Assembly (NCBI GenBank): GCA_039105265.1
Contig: JAPFFF010000038.1
Coordinates: forward strand, 868,001 to 932,000
DNA: 64,000 nucleotides
Direction: 5' to 3'
From: Tritrichomonas musculus
Lineage: Eukaryota > Parabasalia > Tritrichomonadida > Tritrichomonadidae
The translations under genes were made by a program, and so were the position numbers. Under the pieces are notes generated by a model, which did not search any database, was not told where the DNA came from, and was given only the letters and a program-made list of their open reading frames with translations. This document shows positions 22,134 through 33,300 of this stretch, in pieces. How positions within the stretch are numbered: the stretch's first letter is position 1; each line of letters begins with the position of its first letter.

Positions 22134-22836
22134 AAATTAAATATCTTTTGAGATTAAAAAGTGGCCTTTTATTATTTTCAAATTAGATTTCTTTTCACAA
22201 CTTAAACAAATCAACTTTCATAAAATTGAAAAGAAACATTTTATATCTCATATTTTTATTAAAATTAAGGTAAATCAAGATTGATTAAATGATGGTCATT
22301 AATTTCAATCAAAGGTTTAGAATATTTAAATTGCGATTTGTTCAAATTTTGATTCACAAAGCTATCTAGTGTAACAGGGGTGGTTCAATACTCTCTTGCT
22401 ACCATTCTATAATACAAAAGAACAATTAGAAAAAAATATTAACACTATAATATTAATTAATCAAAAAGATTCTATGAATTTATAAGAAGAAGCACGAATG
22501 AATAATTGTTTTTTTTCAATATATATCAGAAAATTGTTAAGGGAGCAGTTTCATACTGAATTTTTTAAAATTTTTCACAATTTTTGATAAGGAAACAAAT
22601 TGATTTTTTTTCAATCAATAAATTAGATATATACATATTTCATATATTATTAGTTTTCATAAACATCAAAGAATATTTATATATATAAACAAATTAAATT
22701 TATTTCCTTTAATTTTCCCCATTATTACACGCGTGGAAAAATACTCTCGAGCTGCCTTTCTATTACTCAAAACAACAATTAGAAAAAGATATAAACATTA
22801 TAATAATATAAAATCAAAAGAATGTTTAAACTTAAA
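22134..22836. other. AT-rich spacer with a diverged direct repeat
   Basis: 22386-22480 and 22738-22830 are similar (AATACTCTC, then AACAATTAGAAAAA-ATATAAACATTATAATA). The second copy is the 3' flank of the 22837-23451 gene. No gene seen. Confidence 0.55.
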
Positions 22837-23451
22837 TCAAATGATTCCAATTGCAAGATATTCAGGGACTGTAACTCTTTCACTATATTTATATTCACCA
22901 CATTTTGGATCTATTGAATAAATAGGCTGAACATTTGGACTTCTGAGGACATATCTGGAGCTATTGGTTGTTTTGAATACGAAATTATCTCCTAACTCAA
23001 GAATTAATTCTTGACTATATCTTGATGTTTTCCTTCTGATATCCCAACTTGAATACCAATAATGCGTTTTACGGTGATCAATAAAAGTTGTAAGGCATTG
23101 ATCTTTCACAATTGGATAAATTAACATTTTTTCAAAATCATAATTTACACTTACAGGCAGATATTTGTTTTCTATTTCAACATTTTTCCAATTCAGACGA
23201 TATTCATATAATTGTGTTAATGTGATTTTAATTGGAATAATTACTTTTCCATTTTCATCCAATGTGAAGTTTCTGCTTTGTCCATTTGATAATATTGTGA
23301 TTTTAGTTTGATTAGGTTTTCTGATTTTATTTATATATTCTTGAACTTTCTTTGGATCTTGTAAATCTTTGATGCTCAATGATGGAGCCTGGAGGTTTTT
23401 ATAAGCTTCTTCACAAAAAGAGCCAGAAAAGAGAAGTAGAATTAGCAACAT
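22837..23451 (-). CDS. small secreted protein sharing the C-terminal domain of the adjacent GTPase
   Basis: 204 residues. The N-terminus (MLLILLLFSGSFCEEA) is a good signal peptide. Residues about 25-204 align along their length with residues about 230-410 of the GTPase at 24285-25517. Shared blocks are VQ-YI-K-R-PNQ-(K)IT, LYEYRLNW, FIDHR, RRKTSRYSQEL, and KYVLRSPNVQ-IYSI. It has no GTPase part. The two genes are divergent, about 830 bp apart, so this is a domain-split paralog. The domain itself is not one I recognise. The frame is intact. Confidence 0.7.
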   Translation of the reverse strand: MLLILLLFSGSFCEEAYKNLQAPSLSIKDLQDPKKVQEYINKIRKPNQTKITILSNGQSRNFTLDENGKVIIPIKITLTQLYEYRLNWKNVEIENKYLPVSVNYDFEKMLIYPIVKDQCLTTFIDHRKTHYWYSSWDIRRKTSRYSQELILELGDNFVFKTTNSSRYVLRSPNVQPIYSIDPKCGEYKYSERVTVPEYLAIGII

Positions 23452-24284
23452 TTTTAAAAGTGAAGTCCTTAATGAAAAATCAAGAGGAAAAAAACTTTTT
23501 GAATAGGAATCAATTCAAAATCATTATTTTAATTTCAAAAATTTTAAAATTTTCCAAAAAATAAGACAGTTCATTAAAATCAAATTTTCATAAATAATCA
23601 TTTACAAGCCAATTTATTAATTTATTTTTCAATTTTGTAATTCATATTACATCAACTTTAATATCAGATAATTTCATTGCCCAACAATTTTTTTTTCATT
23701 TGCATGATTTTTTAATCATCAGTAAATATAAAAGTATACCAATAATATGTTAACAAAGAAAATTTTCTATTTTATTAGTTTTTTTTTGAAATGTAATTAT
23801 GCATATAATGAATATACAGTTAAAACTCATGTTTAGTAAAAACGAATTAATGAAGATTGTTTATGCTGAAAAAAATTTTTTTAATGGTTATTCTCAATAT
23901 ATATTTACAAATATATTTTTTTTTTTTTTTCTTTTTCTTTTTTTTTTTTGGCAAATTCAAAAATGAATATTTATCTCATATTCTGGTGTTTATCATTTTA
24001 TTGACTATTTGATTTGTAATTACATTTGGGCAATGGAATTTTGATAAAATAAATATTTAGTTAACAAAAAGCAATATTAAAGAGCAAAAATTCATATTTA
24101 ATGAAACTGTTTCATTAAGTAACGCTCAAACTAAAATTTTTAACTATTTTAATAACGATAAAAATAAAATTTCGGTTAATTGTAATAACGATCAAACTAA
24201 AAATTTTAATTGAAAAAGAGAAAATCGCGACAGTCAAAAACTCTTCTCCTTTGCGCTTTTATGAAATGATTTCACTTTATTTTA
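23452..24284. other. divergent promoter region
   Basis: Between two divergently transcribed paralogs. AT-rich, with T tracts near 23920-23950. TAACG-type motifs lie close to the GTPase gene. Confidence 0.5.
24120..24193 (+). promoter_or_regulatory. cluster of TAACGnT(A/C) Myb-type sites
   Basis: TAACGCTC (24120), TAACGATA (24153) and TAACGATC (24186) lie about 33 bp apart, 92-165 bp before the GTPase start. TAACGATA is the Myb recognition element described in Trichomonas promoters. The outer two sites share the extended context TAACGnTCAAACTAAAA. Role inferred. Confidence 0.4.
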
Positions 24285-25517
24285 ATGATTCTAATACCTC
24301 TGTTCTTGGTGAAGTCTGCTTTACAAGCCTATCAACCAGTTACCATTCTTGTGCTTGGTCTAACAGGTGCCGGTAAATCGGAAAGTGGAAATGCTTTCCT
24401 TCAGATGAAAGATGCATTTAAAGCAAGTTCAGATCCTAAATCTCACACAAATGAAACTACTGCAAAAGGTAATAAAATCAATGGTGTCATGAGATATTAT
24501 ATCGATACTCCAGGATTGGATTCTACATATGGAAATGATCAACAGATTAAGATTGATTTGGTTAAATATGTGAATGAACACAATAATAAGCATGGAATTA
24601 ATGCTTTCTTTTTGACTATCAATATTGGTGATCAAAGATTTACACCAACAATTGCAAACATGATAATTACATTGAATGATTTCTTCATTGACAGTAAATG
24701 CTGGAATCAAGCAGGGATTATTTTCACAAAATGTGATTATAATAGTAGAGATATAGAAGATAATATCGAGGCAGCTAAAAAGTATAGAGAAGAAGTCATC
24801 AAATTCATTAAAACTCTTCCAAGATGCCAAAATATTGACATTGAACTTCCCTGTTTCTTTGTCAATAGTAAATATTGGGAGACAGATGTGAAGACACAAG
24901 AAGAATATGACAAAATAGTTAAGTTTGCACAAGGATTCTCTCCTGTCCCTCATAATTTCCAGATTCCTGCATTAAGTCGCAAAGATTCATATGATCCAAT
25001 AATGGTTCAAGATTACATTGATAAAGTTCGAGAGCCAAATCAAAAAGAAATCACTATGTTTGCCTTCGGAAAGAATAGACATTTCAATTTAGATAAAAAT
25101 GGAAAAATTATAATTCCAATTAAAATCTCTTTAAGTCAATTGTATGAATATCGCTTGAATTGGGAATCTGTTGAAAATGTTGGAATTGATTACTATCCTG
25201 CAAGTGCAAGTTATAATTTTGAAAAAATGCAGGTTTATCCAACTGTAGAAGGCCAGACTCTTCTCACTTTTATAGATCATCGAATAAGATGGTATTGGTA
25301 TACATTTTGGGACAAGAGAAGGAAAACATCAAGATATAGTCAAGAATTAATTATTGAATTAGGAGGTGGCTTCGTATTTAAAGGAACCAATAACTCTAAA
25401 TATGTCCTCAGAAGTCCAAATGTTCAACAAATATATTCAATAAATCCAGATTGGGACGATTTTGAACATAGAGAAAGAGTTGATGTTCCAAAAACTCTTG
25501 ATATCACAATGAATTGA
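24285..25517 (+). CDS. AIG1/GIMAP-like GTPase with C-terminal trichomonad domain
   Basis: 410 residues. G1 GLTGAGKS (25-32), G3 DTPG (74-77) and G4 TKCD (148-151) are in order with SESGNAF after G1, the AIG1/septin-like pattern. The first 16 residues (MILIPLFLVKSALQAY) are hydrophobic and look like a signal peptide, as in its paralog at 22837-23451. That would place a GTPase in the secretory pathway, which is unusual; a membrane anchor is an alternative. Residues about 230-410 are the domain shared with that paralog. The frame is intact. Confidence 0.75.
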   Translation: MILIPLFLVKSALQAYQPVTILVLGLTGAGKSESGNAFLQMKDAFKASSDPKSHTNETTAKGNKINGVMRYYIDTPGLDSTYGNDQQIKIDLVKYVNEHNNKHGINAFFLTINIGDQRFTPTIANMIITLNDFFIDSKCWNQAGIIFTKCDYNSRDIEDNIEAAKKYREEVIKFIKTLPRCQNIDIELPCFFVNSKYWETDVKTQEEYDKIVKFAQGFSPVPHNFQIPALSRKDSYDPIMVQDYIDKVREPNQKEITMFAFGKNRHFNLDKNGKIIIPIKISLSQLYEYRLNWESVENVGIDYYPASASYNFEKMQVYPTVEGQTLLTFIDHRIRWYWYTFWDKRRKTSRYSQELIIELGGGFVFKGTNNSKYVLRSPNVQQIYSINPDWDDFEHRERVDVPKTLDITMN

Positions 25518-25798
25518 TTTTAATTTTATTCTTCATATTATTGAATTTATTTTTGAAAAACTCTAAATAAAATTTTTCACTTTTTAAAAATATATACTTT
25601 TTAATATATGTTATATTTTTATTTTTTTTGTTGAATTTTTTTTTAGGTTTGGAGATATGTTATGTAAAAAATTATTTACTCTAACGACTCATTTACTAAA
25701 ATCTTCTCAAAAATTCACCTGCACGATTAAGAATTCAATTAATCCAAAAATATGATTAACAGAAAATAACCGCTACACAACCCTGATATATATATATA

Positions 25799-27257
25799 GT
25801 TGGTGGACATAATTCTGTTTTGGAGACATAATTATGTTTTCACATCATTTCTATATATTCAAATTGGACTTTTAAAAAAACAATTGTAGAACAATTAATA
25901 TCATATTGGATACATTCTATTCCCCGATTTTCATTCACTTTTATCAAACGAAATTTGATCATAAATATGATATCGAATTTTTAATTTCTGAATATTTTTT
26001 TATTATTTGAAAAAAATTATAATTTACTTTTCATCTATAATTAAAATGTATCATTATTATTTATTGAAATAAAATAGATAATTAGAAAAAATGGTTTCAT
26101 TTTCATTTCACTACTCAAAAAACTCATTTCATATCACATTTCATGCTTTTACCATAAAAAAAAGGTTGTTTTAATTTGCTCTAACATAGTTATTATTTTA
26201 GAATATAATGTATATATTATATTTTAGAAAAAAATTTAATGAAATAATAATTATAAAAAGAGAAAAAGTGTTTTCAAAATATGACAAAAATCATTCATAC
26301 ATAATTACTAATTTTGAAAAATGAGTTTATTTTATTTCAAATTAGATGCAGTATTAATCATCTATATGATGCATATAATATATTAAATAAAATAATATGG
26401 TTGAAAAAGAATCAATCTTGGAAAAATTTCATTTTTCTTTTTTTCATTCAAAATCATTCATAAATCACTCATGCATAATTGATATGATTTCAGAATTACA
26501 TTGTTTGATAATACATACAATGAAATATATTATTAATCCTCTAAAAATCATTTTTGCCCATCAAGATTTCAGGTTTTTCTAAGAAATATACAAATTTCAC
26601 TTTTTTATTTTTTCTATTATAATAGCATTAAAAATAGCAATTAATCAATAAATATTAGGTAAGTATAGAAGAACTATTAAAATAATGAAAATAATTTCTC
26701 AATGTCTAAAATTGAAAGTCTTTTTAAGTTATTTCAGAAGTTACTCTTTTTCATTAAGGTAATAGATCTTGAGTAGAACCGCCAATTTTATTCTTTCAAT
26801 ATCATTATACTATATGCATTATATCAAATATTTAAATAAAAATTTAAAAGTTTTTATTTTTTATTGGAAAAAAACAAAAAAGTGATATGATTTTTAACTT
26901 TATTTTGTGCATCAAAATTTTCTTATATGAAAGTTTTTAGATATCAATTATCTGACAAAATTATATCATTACTGATTATGAATTAATGGTATTATTATTA
27001 AATCCCAAGTTTCAATTATTGAGAATAAAATAAGCATTTTGACTTTTTTTTACATTAATGGCAAAATTTCATATAAATCAAAAATATAATAGCTCATTTA
27101 ATTAAATAATGATGTACATAAAATGCATTAATAAAGTATATAATATTATCAAATTATCTTTAAAATGTATTGAGAAAAATGTGTTTTATTTTTGTGTACC
27201 ATTCAAAAAGTTGAGCAAACATGATTATGTCCTAAAAACATAATTATGTCCACCAAC
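25799..27257. mobile_element. non-autonomous TA-flanked DNA transposon (1.46 kb)
   Basis: The left end reads GTTGGTGGACATAATTCTGT and the right end, complemented, GTTGGTGGACATAATTATGT. Similarity continues about 45 bp inward, including a second GACATAAT-ATGTTT step. Each end is flanked by TATA, consistent with a TA target duplication (Tc1/mariner type). No transposase frame lies inside, so it depends on a transposase elsewhere. Confidence 0.75.
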
Positions 27258-27305
27258 TATATTAATTATTAAAAAATTATTTCAATGAAATTATTTCAAT
27301 AAAAC

Positions 27306-27378
27306 CACTTTTTGAATAAAAACAAATAACAAAACAAATGTCAATAACTTTTTATGAGAAAAAAGTTATTTAAAAAGA
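27306..27378 (+). repeat. foldback repeat forming the PIKK 5' leader
   Basis: CACTTTTTGAATAA at the left faces TTATTTAAAAAG at the right, which ends directly before the ATG. The internal AATAACTTTTTATGAG-AAAAAAGTTATT also folds. A close copy lies at 36587-36658. Confidence 0.7.
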
Positions 27379-30300
27379 ATGATTTCGTTAATTCCAATTC
27401 CAAATGATTTTAACGAAATTAATGCACAATACAAAAAATTCAGACAAGATACATTTAAGAAATTATGTGAATCCAATGAAACTTTTATTCAAGCCGAGGA
27501 ATCAAATTTAATTAATTCAATTAATCAAATTATTGAAGAATCAGAAAAAAATAATGATGAAAATAATGATGAAAACTGTATGCGAATATTGATTGGTGCT
27601 AAAACCTTATCAAAATACTCAATAATAAATCAAAATTTATGTCAACAATACTTTTCTTTAATTAACGAACAAAAATTTCCGAAATCAATCCCAAAAATAC
27701 GCTTTTTTATTAAATATGTTGTAAAACAGATTAAAAATCAAATAAGCGTTAAATGGGAAAAATTTATTCATCATTTTCACCAAAATTTTTTAATTTTAGA
27801 AAACGGTCCTCAACCTGTTCAAAATACATTAATTTATATCGACTTTTTAATCCAATACGCTCCCAATTTTGCTTTTAATTTTTCCAAAAATATTTTTTAT
27901 CATTTGTTTAAAACCATTAAAAAGTATGACTTTATTTTAGATTTAAATTATGATATAGTCAACTATTTGAATCAAAATACGGATACTTTTCTCGAAAACA
28001 AAAGATATTTCGCCAATTATGCAATTGAACTATTAAGGAAATTCTTTGAAAAAGTTAAAATTATACCAAATCAGTCAAAAGAAATTTCTGGAATTTTGAA
28101 ATGGGAATCCGGAATTAAAAAGTTGGCAACCTTGGCGGTTATTTTAGAAAAATGCCAAAAATCATTTTTATTAGATAACATCGATTTAATTCGCCAATGC
28201 TTAATAAAAATCAAAAGCTCTGATATTGAAATTGAAATCTTAAAAAACAGAGACTTTCTTTTACAATCAATTATTACAAATCAAGTAAATAACGAAATCA
28301 TCCAAAAAATTTTGACAATTCAATATGATTGCAATGACAATGTTATTTGTAGTCAACTTCAAAACGTTAATTTGTTAATCAATAAAAAATTACTGAATTT
28401 AGATTATAATGAAAAAATAATTCAAATTATTCTGAATTGTCTGAAAAAGTTTCCTTTGAAAAAGTTGATAATTAGAATTGTTTTTAAGATGCTAAATAAC
28501 TGGTGCCAATTTAATAAATCATTGAAAATTGACCATGAATTGATCACTTGTTTGAACCAGCAAGAAATTCATTACGATTGCTTCGAAGTCATTAAATTAA
28601 TGATTCAAAACGACTCGAAAACATTTAAGAGTTCTCTGCTAAATTCACTTGATCATTCAAATTTGAATATAATAAAAACACTGAACTTTTTAAATGGTTT
28701 ACCAAAAGAACAAATTTTGGATTTTATTGATGATAAAATCGAAAATAGAATTTTCGATTTGGCCTATGATACAAATGAAAATATTCGTTCTGTCATTCCA
28801 TTGATTGCGGTCAAAATTTCGCCAAACAAACTGTTTTCTGGAAATCATTTGAATCATCTGATAAATAGTTTATCTTCCGATCCTTCTGAAAAAGTCAAAA
28901 TCTCAATTATTCGATGCTTTAATGACCATTTATCAAAAGAAAATTTGAATGATTTTTCTGAACTCAAAGAAAAATTCAATGATCCAATTTTTGCCAATAT
29001 TTTGAGGAATCTTCTTCTTTGTTTTTCTTTTCACAACATTCAAATTGAAACGATAAAGTTCGTAAGTAAACTTTCAACGTTTCAGTCGAATCAATTAGAT
29101 TTCAGCGATGTCATTCTTCCTTACTATTTAGATTTCTTCACATCGTTTTCTAAAAATGATTCCGATGCATATTTGAATAATGATTATAGCAATTTTTTAC
29201 CGTTTAAACTTTTGAAAATATCTGAAATGCTTCCATACATATTTGACTCATTTCCGCAATTCTATTTGAAATATTTTGAGCCGTTTTACAATTATTCAAT
29301 GGACTTTATGAATTTAGTTTCAAATGATCTCAAATGTTATAAAAATTTGACAAATCTAACATTAGACACAACACAATCTGCATTGCATAAATTGAAGTTT
29401 TATTCTAAAATATTTTGTTCATTCATAAAATCATTCGAAGTCATCCTTAAAAACGATCCAAACACAATCAAGCCATATTTTGAAGACATCATAAAGTTCT
29501 GCTTTTACAAGCTTCCAAACGGAGTTGACCGAGCCGAAACGGAGCACATTTTAAGCTTATTAGAAAAAGTTCTGTATACAATTGGCTTAGAAGAAATACT
29601 TCAAAATGAGAAAATCCAAAGAAATATCAAAGAATTATACACAAAAGTTTTAAATACGGGATCACGTTTTATTTCTTCGAATAATCATCAACACATCTTT
29701 AGAATTCTTGGATTCATTGGAGCACAATTGCCATACGAAAAGCCGCTGCCAATATACAGCGATGCAAACGAAAAGGAACAATTCGACATCAATTTACAGG
29801 AAATCATGATGGATAATTCAGACGAGCAATACAACACCATGTATTACTTAATTTGTAGCAACGCGCTTTTTCAAATTCTCGATAATCAATCATTATCTTA
29901 TTTTCATTTGAACTCTCTTGAAACATTGGCCGATTTGCTTGGATCAATGCCATTGCAATATAAAACTAATGCTAGAAAAACTTTCTTCGATGAGAAAAAG
30001 TTTTTCAAAAATCATTTTTCTTCTTGCTTTAATTATTTCATGAAATTGTTTAAAAAAGCAGATAAAACAGATAAGAAGTTTTTCGTGAATATTTTCGAAT
30101 TAATGCTCGGTGTTAATAATAAAATATTAGCACCTTACGTAGATAAATTCGTTGATATATTTATAGATCTTTGGGAATATGAATCTATTGATTTGCTAAA
30201 ACAATTAATTAATCAGTTTGGCAATTTATTAGAAAGTTATTTATGCAGAATTATTCCATTAATTCAAAGCTGTAATAATTATGATACAATTGTCGACTCT

Positions 30301-33300
30301 TTATATTTTATTTATGTCAAATATTATGCTTTTAAAAATATGAAATCAACTGATATAAATGTAATCGATATTATTATTAACATAGCTTTTAATTTTGAAT
30401 ATTTTAAAGCAATTCATACTCTGAAAAAGATTTTTAATAGTAATAGTAATGAATTGATGAATTATGCAAACGATATAATCAAGTTATGCCTAAAATATTT
30501 AAATAAAATTAATAATGACAATGAGACAGATCCTTCCTATTTGAACGATACTGTTGATTTATTGTGCTTGCTTGCTAATTTGAGAACTGATTGCATTCCT
30601 TCAATTAAAAAAGCTCTTGAAAACAATGAACAATTATTAATGAAATTTGATAATCAATGCAATAAATCTAATGCAAATTTCATTAAATCATCTGCAAATG
30701 ATGATAATTTAACTACAAAACATCCTCATTTTGGCTCTCCAAGTAATCAGCCAAGCAACTCAGACGCATCAAATAAACAGCACAAAAAGATAGGATTTGC
30801 TATTATGGAACAGCAATCACTGGAATATAATCAAGGCGGAGGATGCATAAAGACAGGAACTCCACCAAGAAAACAAATAAATAAACCTGCTAATCAGCAA
30901 TCTTTTAATTCATCTACAAGAGAAGATAATTTAGTCCAAAAGCATCCCCGTTTTGGCTCTCCGTCAACAAATGCATCATTCAGCGATCAAAGCGGCAAAT
31001 CAAGTAATGCAAGTATGCCAAACAAGCAATCAAACCGATCACAAAAGATAAGTTTTGGATTTAATCAACAACCGCAAACTGGCGCATCAAAAAATGTATC
31101 TTTTGGAAGTCAAAATCAAGCAAGTAGTGAATCAAGTAGCCAGTCAAGCGGAATGAGTTCGCCAAGTCAGCATCGACCTCAAAAGATAAGTTTTGGTTTT
31201 AATCAACAGCCACAAATTGATGCATCAAAAAATGTATCTTTTGGAATTCAAAGTCAAGCAAGTAGTGAATCAAGTAGCCAATCAAGCGAAGTGAGTTCGC
31301 CAAGTCAGCATCGACCTCAAAAGATAAGTTTTGGTTTTAATCAACAGCCACAAGCTGATTCGTCAAAAAATGATAGCAGCTTGAAAAACGTATCGTTTGT
31401 CAGCCAAACAAGTAGTGAATCAAGCAGCCAATCAAGTGAAATGAGTTCGCCAAGTCAGCATCGACCTCAAAAGATAAGTTTTGGATTTAATCAACAATCG
31501 CAAGTCATCTCGTCTAAAAATGAAAGCAACTTGAAAAACGTATCGTTTGGCAGCCAAAGCAGCCAATTATCTAACCAAGATCCTGCTAAAAGTGGAACCA
31601 AAAAGATAAGCTTTGCACTTGCTGAGCCACCAAATCAACTACCAGCAGCTCCATCAAAGAAGCCACTTTTTGAAGCAATGGCGTCTAATCCAAGTTGTGG
31701 ATCCATAAAGACAGGAACTCCTCCACGAAAAGCTTCAAACGAACCAAAATCATCATTAAAACCATCTTTTAGTTCAATTAAAGATTCTCCCACAAATCAA
31801 AAGCAATCTAAAATTTCCTTTGGAGACACAATGGCTGAATCTTTTCTCACTGAAGAGCAAACCAAATTAATTGAATTCATAAAAAGCATCAATGTTTTGA
31901 ATGAAATCAGTTCATTGTATATTGATCAATGGCTAAACGAACTTATTTTATTCTGTATTCAAAATTCAAGTAACAGCATCATACAAAAAGTTTGTCGAAT
32001 TGCCAAAAAGAACGAAATTTTGGCCATTTCCATATTCAACATTTCATTTCATTCTATTATTTCATCAATCAATCTCGATCTCTATAAAGCGATCAAGAAA
32101 GAAATATCAAAAGTGTTCTTGTCTATTTTACAGTACAAGAAAACGTCTCATCATTGCAAAGTTATTTTGATAAATCTAATTGAATTTCTCGATCGTCATT
32201 GGCTTCCAATCGAGGATCCTTCGGACTTTCCTGAGATGATTACTTCGCTTTTTGATAATAATAATGCGATATCGTTACGATATTCTCTTCTTAAATTTGA
32301 GAAAAATAAATACAAAGACTACAAAACTGGCCTGAATGATGTTGAGCACGCTTTTATGAATTCTGGATTGCTCGATGAATATCAAGAATTCTCGAACATC
32401 TTTGGTAATCAAAACATCGATAATTTGCCATTTATTCCCATTTTCTCTGGGGCAATGACGGAGAAACAAAAGCAAGAACAAATGGACAAATTAAATAATT
32501 GGTCTCCAAATATAATTCCTCAAATTTACAAAGTTGAATCTCTTATCAGGAATTATTGGTCAGCATTTCCAACCGAGAGGAATGAAGAGAAAGAAAAGGA
32601 AATTCAGCTGGAAATTGATAAAGGATTCGTCTCATTAGCAATTGAAGGAGGACCTCATTTTTCACAAGGATATACATCTGTCATTCCTTATATTATTTAT
32701 GGGCAAGAATTAACCGAATTAACGGAATTATACAAAAATCCACAAAAGGATAACTTTCATTTAAGATTCATGAATTCAAGCCAAATCTTTAGCTTTTTGC
32801 CTCCTATTCTATTTCTTCGAATTGCGACCAAAGAAGGACTCAAGGATTCACTTAGAGAGAAATATGAAATTCTCACATTATGTCGACAAGCTAAAAGATG
32901 GAAAATGATGAAGCAATATAATGATTTCTTCGCTTCTATTGACAAAGAAACACCAGTTGAAATTGAATATGAAATGTTGTACTATAAAATTGCTAACGGC
33001 CTAGAATTGGATGAGAAAGATTTCGAACTACAAAATGATAACAATGAGAGTTGTTATGTTGAAAATCTTGACAAACTTGTTGCTTTTCAGAAAGCTGTTT
33101 ATTATTCACGTGAATCAAAGCATAAAAGTAATAAAAACATTTCATTGAAATGGAAGAATGTCACTTATTTATGCAAATACATGAACAATAACGTAGAAGC
33201 TATTAATTTAATGGGAAAGGCAAACTTAGAACTTTTCAAATTAGACAAAAATTCCAGCTTCTTAAACGAAGCAATAATTTGTTTCATTGACAGTGCTAAA

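Larger units (their letters stand above)
25518..27378. other. AT-rich region holding a TA-flanked transposon and a foldback leader
   Basis: No gene. It consists mostly of the element at 25799-27257 plus the foldback unit at 27306-27378 that forms the 5' flank of the PIKK gene. Confidence 0.6.

Noticed and set aside
26397-26582. 61-codon frame inside the TA-flanked element
   Set aside because: Composition is like the surrounding AT-rich DNA and no motif is present.
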